This document shows, one piece after another, positions 36,001 to 45,761 of a DNA stretch of 64,000 nt; positions within the stretch are counted from its first letter, which is position 1, and every line of letters starts with the position of its first letter. A program made the translations under genes and the position numbers. The stretch is from assembly GCA_039105265.1 (NCBI GenBank), contig JAPFFF010000010.1:2914001-2978000 (forward strand). The letters run 5' to 3'. This stretch comes from Tritrichomonas musculus (lineage: Eukaryota > Parabasalia > Tritrichomonadida > Tritrichomonadidae). Below the pieces are notes generated by a model. The model did not search any database. It was given only the letters and a program-made list of their open reading frames with translations, and was not told the DNA's origin.

Positions 36001-38250
36001 CAAAACAAGGCCAAACAAGATCATGACAACTTAACAAGCCAAATTTCAAGCTTGAATTCAAAGATTTCAAGCCAAACATCAGAGATCAACAACTTAAACA
36101 ACAAGATCTTAAATGAAACATCTGAAATCAAGCGTCTTAACAATGAAATCACAGATACACAACGCAAAGCACAACTTGATCATGACACATTAACAAGAGA
36201 TAACAAGAACTTGACAACAAAGATCACAAACATGACCACTGAAATCAAGAACCTTAACAACACAATCTCTGAAACAACACGTAAAGCAAGAGAAGATCAT
36301 GATAAGCAAGCCAATGAAATCAAGAACTTAAGCAACACACTTTCTGACACTCAACGTAAAGCACAACAAGATCATGATAACTTAACTCGCGATAACCAAA
36401 GCTTGGTCAACAAGATCACAAACATCACTAATGAAAACAAGAAATTAACAACCGTTATCAATGAAACTTCAACAAGAAGCACAACTGAATCTTCAAACAT
36501 GAAGAATGAAATCAGAAACTTAAGCAACACAATCCAAGACACTGAACGTAAAGCTAAACAAGATCATGAAACTTTAACACGTGAAAACCAAGACTTAAGC
36601 ACAAAGGTTTCTAACATGACCACTGAAAACACAAACCTTAAGAAAGAACTCGCCGATACACAACGTAAAGCAAGAGAAGAACATGACAAATTAACCGATG
36701 AAAACCAGAGATTGAACTCACAAGTCAACAACTTAAAGACACAAATTGCAAGCTTGAATTCTGAAATCGATCGTCTTAACAAACGTCTCGCCGATAATCA
36801 ACATGACGAACAACAAGATCATGATAAATTACAAGCTGAAATCAAGAGATTGAATGACGCTTTGGCCGATGCTAATCGTAAAGCTAAAGAAGAACAAAGC
36901 AGATTAACTGAAGAGAACAAGAAATTGACAACTGAAGTTGCTAACTTGAAGTCACAAATCGCAGGATTAAATGGCGAAATTACAAGATTGAACTCCAAGA
37001 TCCAAAGCATGCAATCCGAGATTGATCGTCTCACTAAGCAACTTTCTGATTCTCAACACGCTGCCCAACAAGATCACGATAAATTACAAGCTGAAATCAA
37101 GAGATTGAATGATGAAATCAAGGATCTTAAAGGACAACTTCATGACTCACAATCAAAGGCTAAACAAGACCACGATAACCTTTCAAGCGAAATTACAAGA
37201 CTCAACACTGAAAATGCAAGCTTGAAGTCAAAGATTGCAACAATGCAAAACGAAATCAACAACCTTAAGAAAGAACTTCTTGACACACAAACAAAGGCCA
37301 AACAAGACCATGACAATCTTACAAACGAAATCAAACAACTTCGATCAGAAATCTCAAACTTGAACTCAAAGATTTCATCAATGACAAGCGAAATCGACAA
37401 CCTTAAGAAACAGCTCGCCGAAGCAAATCGTAAAGCTAAAGAAGACCATGACAAATTGACACAACAAATCGAGAAACTTAAGAAAGATGCGAAAGATGAT
37501 CATGATAAACTTACACATGAAATTGAACGCTTAAATGGAGAAATCAAGAACCTTAACAAAGTTTTGGCCGACACTAAACGTGCTGCTAAGGATGATCATG
37601 ATAAACTCACTGCTGAAAACGATCGTCTTAAGAAGGAACTTGCTGATACTCAACGTAAGGCTAAAGAAGATCACGAAAACTTAGCCCGTGACATCCAAGG
37701 ACTTAAGAATGAAATCCAGAACTTGAACCAGACCTTGGCTGACACTCAACATAAAGCTCAACAAGATCATGATAACTTAACTCGCGAAATCGAACGTTTG
37801 ACTAAAGTTTTGGCTGATACACAACGTGCTGCTAAGGATGATCACGATAGACTCAGCCAAGAAATCGAACGTCTTAAGAGATTATTAGCAGATTCTGAAA
37901 AACATGTTAAAGATTTAACTACAACATTATCTGAAACTGAACGTAAGGCTAGAGAAGATCATGACACCCTTACAAGAGAAATCGAAAGCTTGAAGAAGAT
38001 GGTCGAATCATTAGAGAAAGAATTATCTGATACAATACAAAAGGCTAAAGATGATCACGAAAACTTAGTAGCTGAAATTGAACGTTTGAAGAACGAACTT
38101 TCTCAATTAAATATCAAATTGTTAGAGACAGTCCAAAATGCAGAAATTGATCACAACAACCTTTGCCTCGATATCGAGAAATACAAGAAGGCATTAGTTG
38201 ACATTGGTTATATTGATGATGATGCTTTAGAACAAAAGAAGACCAAATAA
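33031..38250 (+). CDS. Tandem calponin-homology, long coiled-coil protein, 1739 aa
   Basis: Residues about 5-110 (QIKVFTRWVNGQL, then LVELAQILT and LILGFVWSLILHYSI) and 130-230 (ALLEWAIGRT, FTPYSVAMCALLDSYIPDKINF, ACKVMENLGIPVYVMAEDL) form a pair of CH domains as in alpha-actinin-type actin binders. From about 245 an Ala/Glu/Lys-rich helix leads into some 1450 residues of coiled coil, in which a KAxxDHDxL unit recurs about 35 times at irregular 30-70-residue spacing. No EF-hands are seen. Likely a cytoskeletal cross-linker or cortical filament protein of the host. The DNA encoding the repeats is itself minisatellite-like, which favours length variation. Confidence 0.8.
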   Translation: MSTKVNDWIPLQIKVFTRWVNGQLKNNNCPGIEEITKDLSNGVPLVELAQILTKKDAPVKWAKQPKRNIDSVMNCDLSVDMFTKDGVKLIGISGKDINDNNEKLILGFVWSLILHYSIGNAVTDDKDNNSAKKPAKNALLEWAIGRTSEYPNVNKFTPYSVAMCALLDSYIPDKINFYSLNLANVEDNAELACKVMENLGIPVYVMAEDLTASGDTVDEKTLLTQLAAAKVVLENLHIKEAQVQEVNDDEEKLAKEIAEAEAEAKAEAERLAREKAEAEKLAAEKAEADRLAKEKADAEAKEKADAEAKANAERLAREKAEADAKAEEERLAKEAAAAAAKANAERDGLLAEIERLKKLLAQAEANNKTLTQDNGKLKAEVERLTKALSESEANRAKLEQTAKQDHDQLSSEIERLKKELATTTANATEDHNKLTAEIEKLKKLTTEIEPLKAQLSETQRKAAEDHDKLSQTISSLNSKITTMTSENERIKTELTESQRQAKIDHDHLTGEIARLNKELTETQKNAENDHNTLTAQIVKLNAEIERLNNELSETERRAQEDHSKLTAEVSRLNGVISDTQRKAQLDHDNLCVEIESLKRDLAETQRKAQQDHEIMTAENQSLNIKITSLTSEISNLKSKITSLTSEIERLTTELSESKRNAQIDHDQLSTEINRLTSVISETERKAKQDHDSLTYQIDGLNRELSEAQRNAKDDHERLTGQISTLSSKNSSLTTEISNLNSKIQSMTSEITKLNSVISETQSKAQQDHDKMTNENKKLSTEITNLNSKISSMTSEINRLTTVLSDTQHKAQADHDNLTNTINSLNSKIQSMTSEVTRLNSVITETQRKAKEEHDKLTNENKKLSTEITNLNSKITSMTSEVNRLTTVISETERKAKQDHDNLTNQISSLNSKNASQANEISNLNSKITTMTTEIKNLHNTISENQRKAQQEHDNLTNENRKLTNEATSLNTKITNMTTEVKRLNSVITETQNKAKQDHDNLTSQISSLNSKISSQTSEINNLNNKILNETSEIKRLNNEITDTQRKAQLDHDTLTRDNKNLTTKITNMTTEIKNLNNTISETTRKAREDHDKQANEIKNLSNTLSDTQRKAQQDHDNLTRDNQSLVNKITNITNENKKLTTVINETSTRSTTESSNMKNEIRNLSNTIQDTERKAKQDHETLTRENQDLSTKVSNMTTENTNLKKELADTQRKAREEHDKLTDENQRLNSQVNNLKTQIASLNSEIDRLNKRLADNQHDEQQDHDKLQAEIKRLNDALADANRKAKEEQSRLTEENKKLTTEVANLKSQIAGLNGEITRLNSKIQSMQSEIDRLTKQLSDSQHAAQQDHDKLQAEIKRLNDEIKDLKGQLHDSQSKAKQDHDNLSSEITRLNTENASLKSKIATMQNEINNLKKELLDTQTKAKQDHDNLTNEIKQLRSEISNLNSKISSMTSEIDNLKKQLAEANRKAKEDHDKLTQQIEKLKKDAKDDHDKLTHEIERLNGEIKNLNKVLADTKRAAKDDHDKLTAENDRLKKELADTQRKAKEDHENLARDIQGLKNEIQNLNQTLADTQHKAQQDHDNLTREIERLTKVLADTQRAAKDDHDRLSQEIERLKRLLADSEKHVKDLTTTLSETERKAREDHDTLTREIESLKKMVESLEKELSDTIQKAKDDHENLVAEIERLKNELSQLNIKLLETVQNAEIDHNNLCLDIEKYKKALVDIGYIDDDALEQKKTK

Positions 38251-39049
38251 ATATAGAAATTAATATAGAAATAGAGGAAAAATAGATTTTGTTATAAAGT
38301 TTTTTTTTAATAAAAATTTGAAATAATTTTATATTTTGTTAATTGAATTTTGAATTTGAATTTTGTTAACATCAAAAATAATTTATTCAAATATAAAATA
38401 AATCAAGCTTAGCTAATAATGTGTATAGATTAGTTTAATTAGAATATAATTCAATAAAAGGAATAGGAAGAAAAAAATTTTTTTGGTAAAAAAATATTTT
38501 CATTTTATTTTTTAATATTTAACAAATTATAATACATAAAATCAAATTGCATCAAAATAAGCTAAAATTATTTATTGTTAACTATGATATACATATTTAA
38601 TAAATATTATATTTTTACAATATTTATTAATTAAACATTATCTTAATAAAAACTGGATATATCATTATAAATAAATATTTTCTAATATAATAAATTTAAT
38701 ATAAATAATTAAAAAAATAAAATATTAAATTTTCGCTGATTAAAATTTGATATATTCAAAAAATATTTATCAATAAACTTAATTCAAAAATGTGAATGGA
38801 TGTTGATCGAATTTATAAAAATGAGCAAAAAACTTATTATTGAGCAAGACTTAATCAAAAAATTTCAAATCTGAACAAGAAATCAGAGATGGAAAGTTAA
38901 AATATGATCAAATACTTGACAAAAATATTTATAAAAAAAAAAGATAATATGTTAAATTTTCAAGCGGAATGCAAATATTATTATTAATAAAAAATTTTTT
39001 ATTGAACAAAACCTTATTCCTTTTTTTTTTTTTTTTTTTTTTTTTTTCT
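38251..39049. other. AT-rich spacer ending in a 28-T run
   Basis: No coding signal. Ends with an uninterrupted T run at about 39020-39047 immediately before the left target duplication of the MULE. Confidence 0.6.
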
Positions 39050-39058
39050 GCAAAATTC
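39050..39058 (+). repeat. Left 9-bp target-site duplication of the MULE
   Basis: GCAAAATTC, identical to 44827-44835 on the far side of the element. Nine bases is the typical duplication length of Mutator-like elements. Confidence 0.8.
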
Positions 39059-39252
39059 GGCGGAATGACAAACTATAGAAAAAGTTACACCATTTTTTTC
39101 TGAGGAAAATTCGTTATTCTGACTTTTTGAGTTAATTGAGAAGGCATACAAAAAGTTCTAAAATTTTCTTGTAAAGTTTTGAAAAAGTTCACTAAGATAA
39201 AACCATGAAAAAGCGCCATTTTTATAGAACTAAACCAATCAAAGAAACCGAG

Positions 39253-39972
39253 ATGACGACATTGCCGCCCATAGCATGATCACGATCAGTAATGCTTAGC
39301 AGCTAGCTGGTTGTAACTGCGGCGAGTCGTCATCCGGACAAAGATATCACGATTTCATCCGGAAGATCTGGAATGACGACATTGCCGCCCATAGCAAGAC
39401 CACGATCAGCAATGCTTAGCAGCTAGCTGGTTGTAACTGCGGCGAGTCGTCATCCGGACAAAGATATCGCGATTTCATCCGGAAGATCTGGAATGACGAC
39501 ATTGCCGCCCATAGCAAGACCACGATCAGTAATGCTTAGCAGCTGGCTGGTTGTAACTGCGGCGAGTCGTCATCCGGACAAAGATATCGCGATTTCATCC
39601 GGAAGATCTGGAATGACGACATTGCCGCCCATAGCAAGACCACGATCAGTAATGCTTAGCAGCTGGCTGGTTGTAACTGCGGCGAGTCGTCATCCGGACA
39701 AAGATATCGCGATTTCATCCGGAAGATCTGGAATGACGACATTGCCGCCCATAGCAAGACCACGATCAGCAATGCTTAGCAGCTAGCTGGTTGTAACTGC
39801 GGCGAGTCGTCATCCGGACAAAGATATCGCGATTTCATCCGGAAGATCTGGAATGACGACATTGCCGCCCATAGCAAGACCACGATCAGTAATGCTTAGC
39901 AGCTGGCTGGTTGTAACTGCGGCGAGTCGTCATCCGGACAAAGATATCGCGATTTCATCCGGAAGATCTGGA
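39253..39972 (+). repeat. 120-bp tandem array, left outer (6 copies)
   Basis: Six exact-period units, each starting ATGACGACATTGCCGCCCAT and ending with GGAAGATCTGGA, differing at only a few sites (AGCTAGCTGG or AGCTGGCTGG; ATCAGC or ATCAGT). GC-rich against AT-rich surroundings. An incidental open frame crosses the array and is not a gene. Confidence 0.9.
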
Positions 39973-40202
39973 ATTGACGACATTGCCGCCCATAGGACGA
40001 CCACGGTGGCAATAAAAAGATGAAAATAAAACAAACAAAAAACAAACAAAATTGATTATTTAATATTATTATTACGATTTTTTAATTTTTTTATTTTGAT
40101 AAAGCTTATTTAAAATATTCTGAGTCTTCTCAGAAATTTGTTAAATTTTTTTTTTTATAAATATATATAACTTTTTGAAAGAATTATGGTCTTTTTATAT
40201 TT

Positions 40203-40279
40203 ATGGAAGAAGACCAAAATCTTTATTATTCAGCGAAATATCTATCTCATACGCAAAGACCTAATTCTTTAAAAGATAA
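40203..40279 (+). pseudogene. Truncated duplicate of the transposase N-terminus (left)
   Basis: Repeats the start of the transposase ORF (MEEDQNLYYSAKYLSHTQRP and a few more codons) and its leader, then breaks off at 40280 into another copy of the terminal-unit sequence. Mirrored at 43846-43923. Confidence 0.8.
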
Positions 40280-40378
40280 AGTTCTAAAATTTTCTTGTAA
40301 AGTTTTGAAAAAGTTCACTAAGATAAAACCATGAAAAAGCGCCATTTTTATAGAACTAAACCAATCAAAGAAACCGAG

Positions 40379-40738
40379 ATGACGACATTGCCGCCCATAG
40401 CATGATCACGATCAGTAATGCTTAGCAGCTAGCTGGTTGTAACTGCGGCGAGTCGTCATCCGGACAAAGATATCACGATTTCATCCGGAAGATCTGGAAT
40501 GACGACATTGCCGCCCATAGCAAGACCACGATCAGCAATGCTTAGCAGCTAGCTGGTTGTAACTGCGGCGAGTCGTCATCCGGACAAAGATATCGCGATT
40601 TCATCCGGAAGATCTGGAATGACGACATTGCCGCCCATAGCAAGACCACGATCAGCAATGCTTAGCAGCTGGCTGGTTGTAACTGCGGCGAGTCGTCATC
40701 CGGACAAAGATATCGCGATTTCATCCGGAAGATCTGGA
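40379..40738 (+). repeat. 120-bp tandem array, left inner (3 copies)
   Basis: Same unit as the outer array, three copies, starting with the same variant unit (AGCATGATCACGATCAGT) that opens the outer array, which shows the inner and outer terminal units derive from one another. Confidence 0.9.
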
Positions 40739-40968
40739 ATTGACGACATTGCCGCCCATAGGACGACCACGGTGGCAATAAAAAGATGAAAATAAAACAA
40801 ACAAAAAACAAACAAAATTGATTATTTAATATTATTATTACGATTTTTTAATTTTTTTATTTTGATAAAGCTTATTTAAAATATTCTGAGTCTTCTCAGA
40901 AATTTGTTAAATTTTTTTTTTTATAAATATATATAACTTTTTGAAAGAATTATGGTCTTTTTATATTT

Positions 40969-43311
40969 ATGGAAGAAGACCAAAATCTTTATTATTCAGC
41001 GAAATATCTATCTCATACGCAAAGACCTAATTCTTTAAAAGATAAAGGATTAAGAACATTCATTGAAATTGTTCCTTTGCATTCTCAGAATTTCAATATC
41101 ATTTCGCTAATCCTTTTCCTCGATAGCTTAACCAAAGAATTTATATGCAACAACAAAAGAGTTTATAATGACATTTTTTCGTTTAGTTGCTGTAATAAAT
41201 CAAAGATAAATACTGAAATTCAAATATTTAGCATAACTGTCAAAAACGATTTGGAAACCATTAAAGTTCTCGCTAGAGATCAACTCCTTGAAAACCAAAC
41301 TATGAAAGTTGTTACTATTGATTTTGAAGAATGTATCATGACGTCGCCATATACTTTGAAAAATAAAGAGTGTCCTTTTTTGACTCAAGATTTTTGGAAT
41401 AAACAATGTAAACATAAAAATACAATGCTTTATACTTTTTGTAATTACGTAGCTCGAAAAAATTCTAATTTTCCAATATTTATAAAATTTGCTTTTCAAA
41501 ACTTTTTAGATAAAAGAACCTTGCGTAGAAGAGCCGTTAGTTTTCAAGGTTATGATGATTTTTATAAAATTTTATTGCATTTACCTGGTTTTGTTTATAT
41601 TGAGATAAGTACTCAAAAAGTTCAGGACGATGGATTTGCATTTAAATTTAATAATGATTTTGCTTTTATTAAAAATATAATATGGATTATGCCTTGGGCT
41701 TTAGAAGTTATAAATTATATGCATTATTTGCAAATTGATGCTTCTTTTTATGCGCTTAAGCCTTACAAATTTTGTATATACCATTCAATTTATTTCAATT
41801 CAAGTTTTCCTTTCGCATTATCAATTGGCCCTAAAGAGAACCGTTTTTTATATAATTTATTATTTGATGGATTAAATAAGTTTTGTTTAAATAAAAATGT
41901 TTTTGAAAATAAAGTTGTTTTATCAGATTTAGGTTCTCCTATCAAAAAGTTCTGTAAATTACATTCAAATATTCAATATTTTTGTCATCGTCATATTATA
42001 CAAATATTTGGACCTAAATCATCATTAGGCATATGGGTTGCAAGGTTATTGAGATGCAAAACATATTTAATATATAAACAAGAAAAAGAATTTATTTTAG
42101 TTGAAATGGACGAATATAAAAAAGATCCAAATTCACCTTTATTTGACGATACCGATCAAGATAATGAAAAAAAACAAAAATTAAAAGATTTTGAAATTAT
42201 GTTAAAAGATATAGATGAAGTGGAAAGAATGCCAAATAAAGAAGAAATTAAAAAAAGTGATTATTATATTGCTAATTGGGCAATATGGATTCGTTCTGAC
42301 CACCATGTAGCTCGTTGTTCAAATCATTCGGAAGGTTTCCACGGAAATATCAATCAAAAATTGCCAGATTCCGGAACTCATTCATTTAAAACTGGTTTCA
42401 CAACAATTGTAAATTATTTATTAAATTATATAAATAATTACTCAGATATTTGTGGAAATTCTTTTCAAAACAAACATCAAAAAATGATTCAAAAAGTTAT
42501 ACAAATTCTTAGCAAGAGACCAGATAATTATTTAAAATGTTCAAAAGAAAATTGTGATTGTGGTGAAGATGATTTTGTTGAATCAATTTATGGAGTGAAA
42601 CTTCCTTGCATACATACAATATTAAATAATTTTTGCAAATCAGAAATATTTAATATTGTTAAAAATAGCAATGAAATTGATATTCAATATTTATTTGTTC
42701 AATCTCTCAAAAAGTTCCCCAATTATAAATTTGAAAAAAATCTTTTTAAATCAAATAGAAAAAATATAGATAGAATAATATCAATATACGAAGTTGAAAA
42801 GAATAGAAAGTTTGATAAGGAATCATTGAATATATTAGGCTCTTTTATTAATGAGTTTCTTAATTGTTTTACATATGTTTTACCAAAATTCCCAAATATT
42901 AATCCAAATGATGCCAAATATTCTGGAAATCATTTTGATTTTCGAGCACTTGATGAAAAATTGGTTTTCAGAAAAAAGAAAGAAGAAAGTAACACAAGTC
43001 AAAAGAAAGAAAAATTAAAACTTGAAAATTTATACGACGAAGATGACAATTTTGATTCAATGATAAAAGACTGTAATGCTGACATCGAATTAATTAAGAA
43101 AAAATACTATGAAACGAAGGCTGAAATTAAAGGAATGTATCCTCAATTATCATATCATGATATCGAAAAAATATGTTTTTCTAATTTTGTCCGCTATGTT
43201 TTTGAAACTAGATGCGATAATTCAGGTGTCATATATTTTTTATCTAAATTCAAAATAGCAAGTTGGAAAAATGCAGATTTAGCTGCAGGTGGTAACAGAT
43301 TTTTCTCTTAA
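40969..43311 (+). CDS. MULE-type DDE transposase, 780 aa
   Basis: The N-terminal 200 residues include scattered Cys/His and may bind the terminal repeats. The catalytic core shows IDASFYALKPYKFCIYH (Asp257), VVLSDLGSPIKKF (Asp320), FCHRH (339-342) and NHSEGFHGNINQ (Glu455), the D-D-E arrangement with the C/H-x-H insert of Mutator-like transposases. A SWIM-type zinc finger follows: CDC at 529-531 and CIH at 547-549. The C-terminus is Lys-rich and charged. The ORF is undamaged and could be active. It cuts and pastes the element using its terminal inverted repeats. Start ATG 40969 is supported by the two duplicated copies of the same leader and start. Confidence 0.85.
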   Translation: MEEDQNLYYSAKYLSHTQRPNSLKDKGLRTFIEIVPLHSQNFNIISLILFLDSLTKEFICNNKRVYNDIFSFSCCNKSKINTEIQIFSITVKNDLETIKVLARDQLLENQTMKVVTIDFEECIMTSPYTLKNKECPFLTQDFWNKQCKHKNTMLYTFCNYVARKNSNFPIFIKFAFQNFLDKRTLRRRAVSFQGYDDFYKILLHLPGFVYIEISTQKVQDDGFAFKFNNDFAFIKNIIWIMPWALEVINYMHYLQIDASFYALKPYKFCIYHSIYFNSSFPFALSIGPKENRFLYNLLFDGLNKFCLNKNVFENKVVLSDLGSPIKKFCKLHSNIQYFCHRHIIQIFGPKSSLGIWVARLLRCKTYLIYKQEKEFILVEMDEYKKDPNSPLFDDTDQDNEKKQKLKDFEIMLKDIDEVERMPNKEEIKKSDYYIANWAIWIRSDHHVARCSNHSEGFHGNINQKLPDSGTHSFKTGFTTIVNYLLNYINNYSDICGNSFQNKHQKMIQKVIQILSKRPDNYLKCSKENCDCGEDDFVESIYGVKLPCIHTILNNFCKSEIFNIVKNSNEIDIQYLFVQSLKKFPNYKFEKNLFKSNRKNIDRIISIYEVEKNRKFDKESLNILGSFINEFLNCFTYVLPKFPNINPNDAKYSGNHFDFRALDEKLVFRKKKEESNTSQKKEKLKLENLYDEDDNFDSMIKDCNADIELIKKKYYETKAEIKGMYPQLSYHDIEKICFSNFVRYVFETRCDNSGVIYFLSKFKIASWKNADLAAGGNRFFS

Positions 43312-43507
43312 CAAATTTCTGAGAAGACTCAGAATATTTTAAATAAGCTTTATCAAAAAAAAAAAAAAAAAAAAAAAATAAAAATAAAAAATAAAAAATA
43401 AAAAATCACAATAATATTAAATAATCAATTTTGTTTGTTTTTTGTTTGTTTTATTTTCATCTTTTTATTGCCACCGTGGTCGTCCTATGGGCGGCAATAT
43501 CGTCAAT

Positions 43508-43747
43508 TCCAGATCTTCCGGATGAAATCGCGATATCTTTGTCCGGATGACGACTCGCCGCAGTTACAACCAGCCAGCTGCTAAGCATTACTGATCGTGG
43601 TCTTGCTATGGGCGGCAATGTCGTCATTCCAGATCTTCCGGATGAAATCGCGATATCTTTGTCCGGATGACGACTCGCCGCAGTTACAACCAGCTAGCTG
43701 CTAAGCATTACTGATCGTGATCATGCTATGGGCGGCAATGTCGTCAT
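43508..43747 (-). repeat. 120-bp tandem array, right inner (2 copies)
   Basis: Inverted orientation, two full units plus a degenerate edge (CGTCAATTCC at 43501). Directly downstream of the transposase and a 24-A run. Confidence 0.85.
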
Positions 43748-43845
43748 CTCGGTTTCTTTGATTGGTTTAGTTCTATAAAAATGGCGCTTTTTCATGGTTT
43801 TATCTTAGTGAACTTTTTCAAAACTTTACAAGAAAATTTTAGAAC

Positions 43846-43923
43846 TTTATCTTTTAAAGAATTAGGTCTTTGCGTATGAGATAGATATTTCGCTGAATAA
43901 TAAAGATTTTGGTCTTCTTCCAT
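43846..43923 (-). pseudogene. Truncated duplicate of the transposase N-terminus (right, inverted)
   Basis: Mirror copy of 40203-40279, with the ATG at 43923 on the minus strand and the same break point. Its presence on both sides means the duplicated coding piece is now part of the terminal inverted repeat. Confidence 0.8.
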
Positions 43924-44152
43924 AAATATAAAAAGACCATAATTCTTTCAAAAAGTTATATATATTTATAAAAAAAAAAATTTAACAAATTTCTGAGAAG
44001 ACTCAGAATATTTTAAATAAGCTTTATCAAAATAAAAAAATTAAAAAATCGTAATAATAATATTAAATAATCAATTTTGTTTGTTTTTTGTTTGTTTTAT
44101 TTTCATCTTTTTATTGCCACCGTGGTCTTGCTATGGGCGGCAATGTCGTCAT

Positions 44153-44632
44153 TCCAGATCTTCCGGATGAAATCGCGATATCTTTGTCCGGATGACGACT
44201 CGCCGCAGTTACAACCAGCTAGCTGCTAAGCATTGCTGATCGTGGTCTTGCTATGGGCGGCAATGTCGTCATTCCAGATCTTCCGGATGAAATCGCGATA
44301 TCTTTGTCCGGATGACGACTCGCCGCAGTTACAACCAGCCAGCTGCTAAGCATTACTGATCGTGGTCTTGCTATGGGCGGCAATGTCGTCATTCCAGATC
44401 TTCCGGATGAAATCGCGATATCTTTGTCCGGATGACGACTCGCCGCAGTTACAACCAGCTAGCTGCTAAGCATTGCTGATCGTGGTCTTGCTATGGGCGG
44501 CAATGTCGTCATTCCAGATCTTCCGGATGAAATCGCGATATCTTTGTCCGGATGACGACTCGCCGCAGTTACAACCAGCTAGCTGCTAAGCATTACTGAT
44601 CGTGATCATGCTATGGGCGGCAATGTCGTCAT
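44153..44632 (-). repeat. 120-bp tandem array, right outer (4 copies)
   Basis: Inverted orientation, four units with the same site variants as the left arrays. The copy number differs from the left outer array (6), so arrays expand and contract independently. Confidence 0.9.
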
Positions 44633-44826
44633 CTCGGTTTCTTTGATTGGTTTAGTTCTATAAAAATGGCGCTTTTTCATGGTTTTATCTTAGTGAACTT
44701 TTTCAAAACTTTACAAGAAAATTTTAGAACTTTTTGTATGCCTTCTCAATTAACTCAAAAAGTCAGAATAACGAATTTTCCTCAGAAAAAAATGGTGTAA
44801 CTTTTTCTATAGTTTGTCACTTCGCC

Positions 44827-44835
44827 GCAAAATTC
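44827..44835 (+). repeat. Right 9-bp target-site duplication of the MULE
   Basis: GCAAAATTC, identical to 39050-39058. Confidence 0.8.
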
Positions 44836-45761
44836 AAAAAAGTTTAGAAATTGTTATTTGAACTCCAATAAAACCAAAATGTCTTGATTAATGCGATCTT
44901 ATAAGCATGTTTGTGATTATCTGCCATTTAAAACAGTTTACACAGCAAAAATATCTGTTTAATCGTTTTTTTTTTATTCTATTTTTTTAAAATTATTCAT
45001 CAGAAATCAAATATTACTAAATTTTATATTATTTTCTTTCAATAAATGCATAATATCGACTTTTATAAGATTTGAATTATATTAATTGGTTTATTTAAAA
45101 ATTTACAATCATTTTATATCTTTGATTTTAGATTTAATATGGCATTATTTATATATTATTATATTATATTTTATTATATATGCTTTTTATAAGATTTTTA
45201 ATATAATATTAATCAATATAAACATATTTTAAAATTATTTTATATAGATTATTTTCTCAATTATATAAACATAATTATCTTATTATATAATTTAATATTT
45301 AAAAATAGTATCTGTGAAAAAAGAGAAAATGTAAAAATATTAAATATAGAAAAATATAAATCTAAAATAATTATTTTAAGAGTAAAAAGTCCCGAGAAAT
45401 TGAGTTCTGAACCCTCTTTTTTCACTACATTGAATTTTCAAAGATGATAGATTACCTTAAAAATAATTTTATATAATTTACTTGATAAATATATTTTATA
45501 ATTAAAATATTTTAGCATTTATAAATTTAAAATATATAATTAGAATTAGAATTTATGCTCTTATAAACTTAATTATTAATTTTGCTATGGATTTAATTTA
45601 AAATTTTAAAAAATTGTTTATAACCAAACTTATATAATTCAAATAATTCTTAAAATTATTTTTCTTATTCACAAATAAATTCAAACAAATTAATTCATTA
45701 GAATTCAATAAACTTTGTTTATTTCTATACACATTGAATTCTAACTTCATATTTTTTGGAA
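44836..45761. other. AT-rich spacer upstream of the kinase gene
   Basis: No coding signal. TCATAT at 45747-45752 inside TAACTTCAT is a possible trichomonad initiator, 13 bases before the kinase ATG. Confidence 0.5.

Larger units (their letters stand above)
39059..44826 (+). mobile_element. Complete MULE transposon with doubled, satellite-bearing terminal inverted repeats
   Basis: 5768 bp. The left end reads GGCGGAATGACAAACTATAG and the right end, inverted, GGCGAAGTGACAAACTATAG; the match goes on for several hundred bases. Each side has two nested terminal units: an outer one (left to about 40279, right from about 43846) and an inner one next to the gene. Each unit holds AAAGTTCTAAAATTTTC..., an array of 120-bp repeats and an A/T-rich leader. 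The outer units on both sides also hold the first 25 or so codons of the transposase. Intact ORF, near-identical repeats and intact target duplications suggest a recent insertion. Confidence 0.9.

Noticed and set aside
33639-37454. Several minus-strand frames opposite the coiled-coil gene
   Set aside because: They are by-products of the repeated Glu/Lys codons of the real plus-strand gene.
39493-39786. 97-aa reading frame across the 120-bp arrays
   Set aside because: It exists only because the 120-bp period is a multiple of three; its peptide is a repeated 40-mer with no coding character.
39253-40738. CRISPR-like array
   Set aside because: Units are contiguous 120-bp tandem copies without unique spacers, in a eukaryotic transposon terminus.
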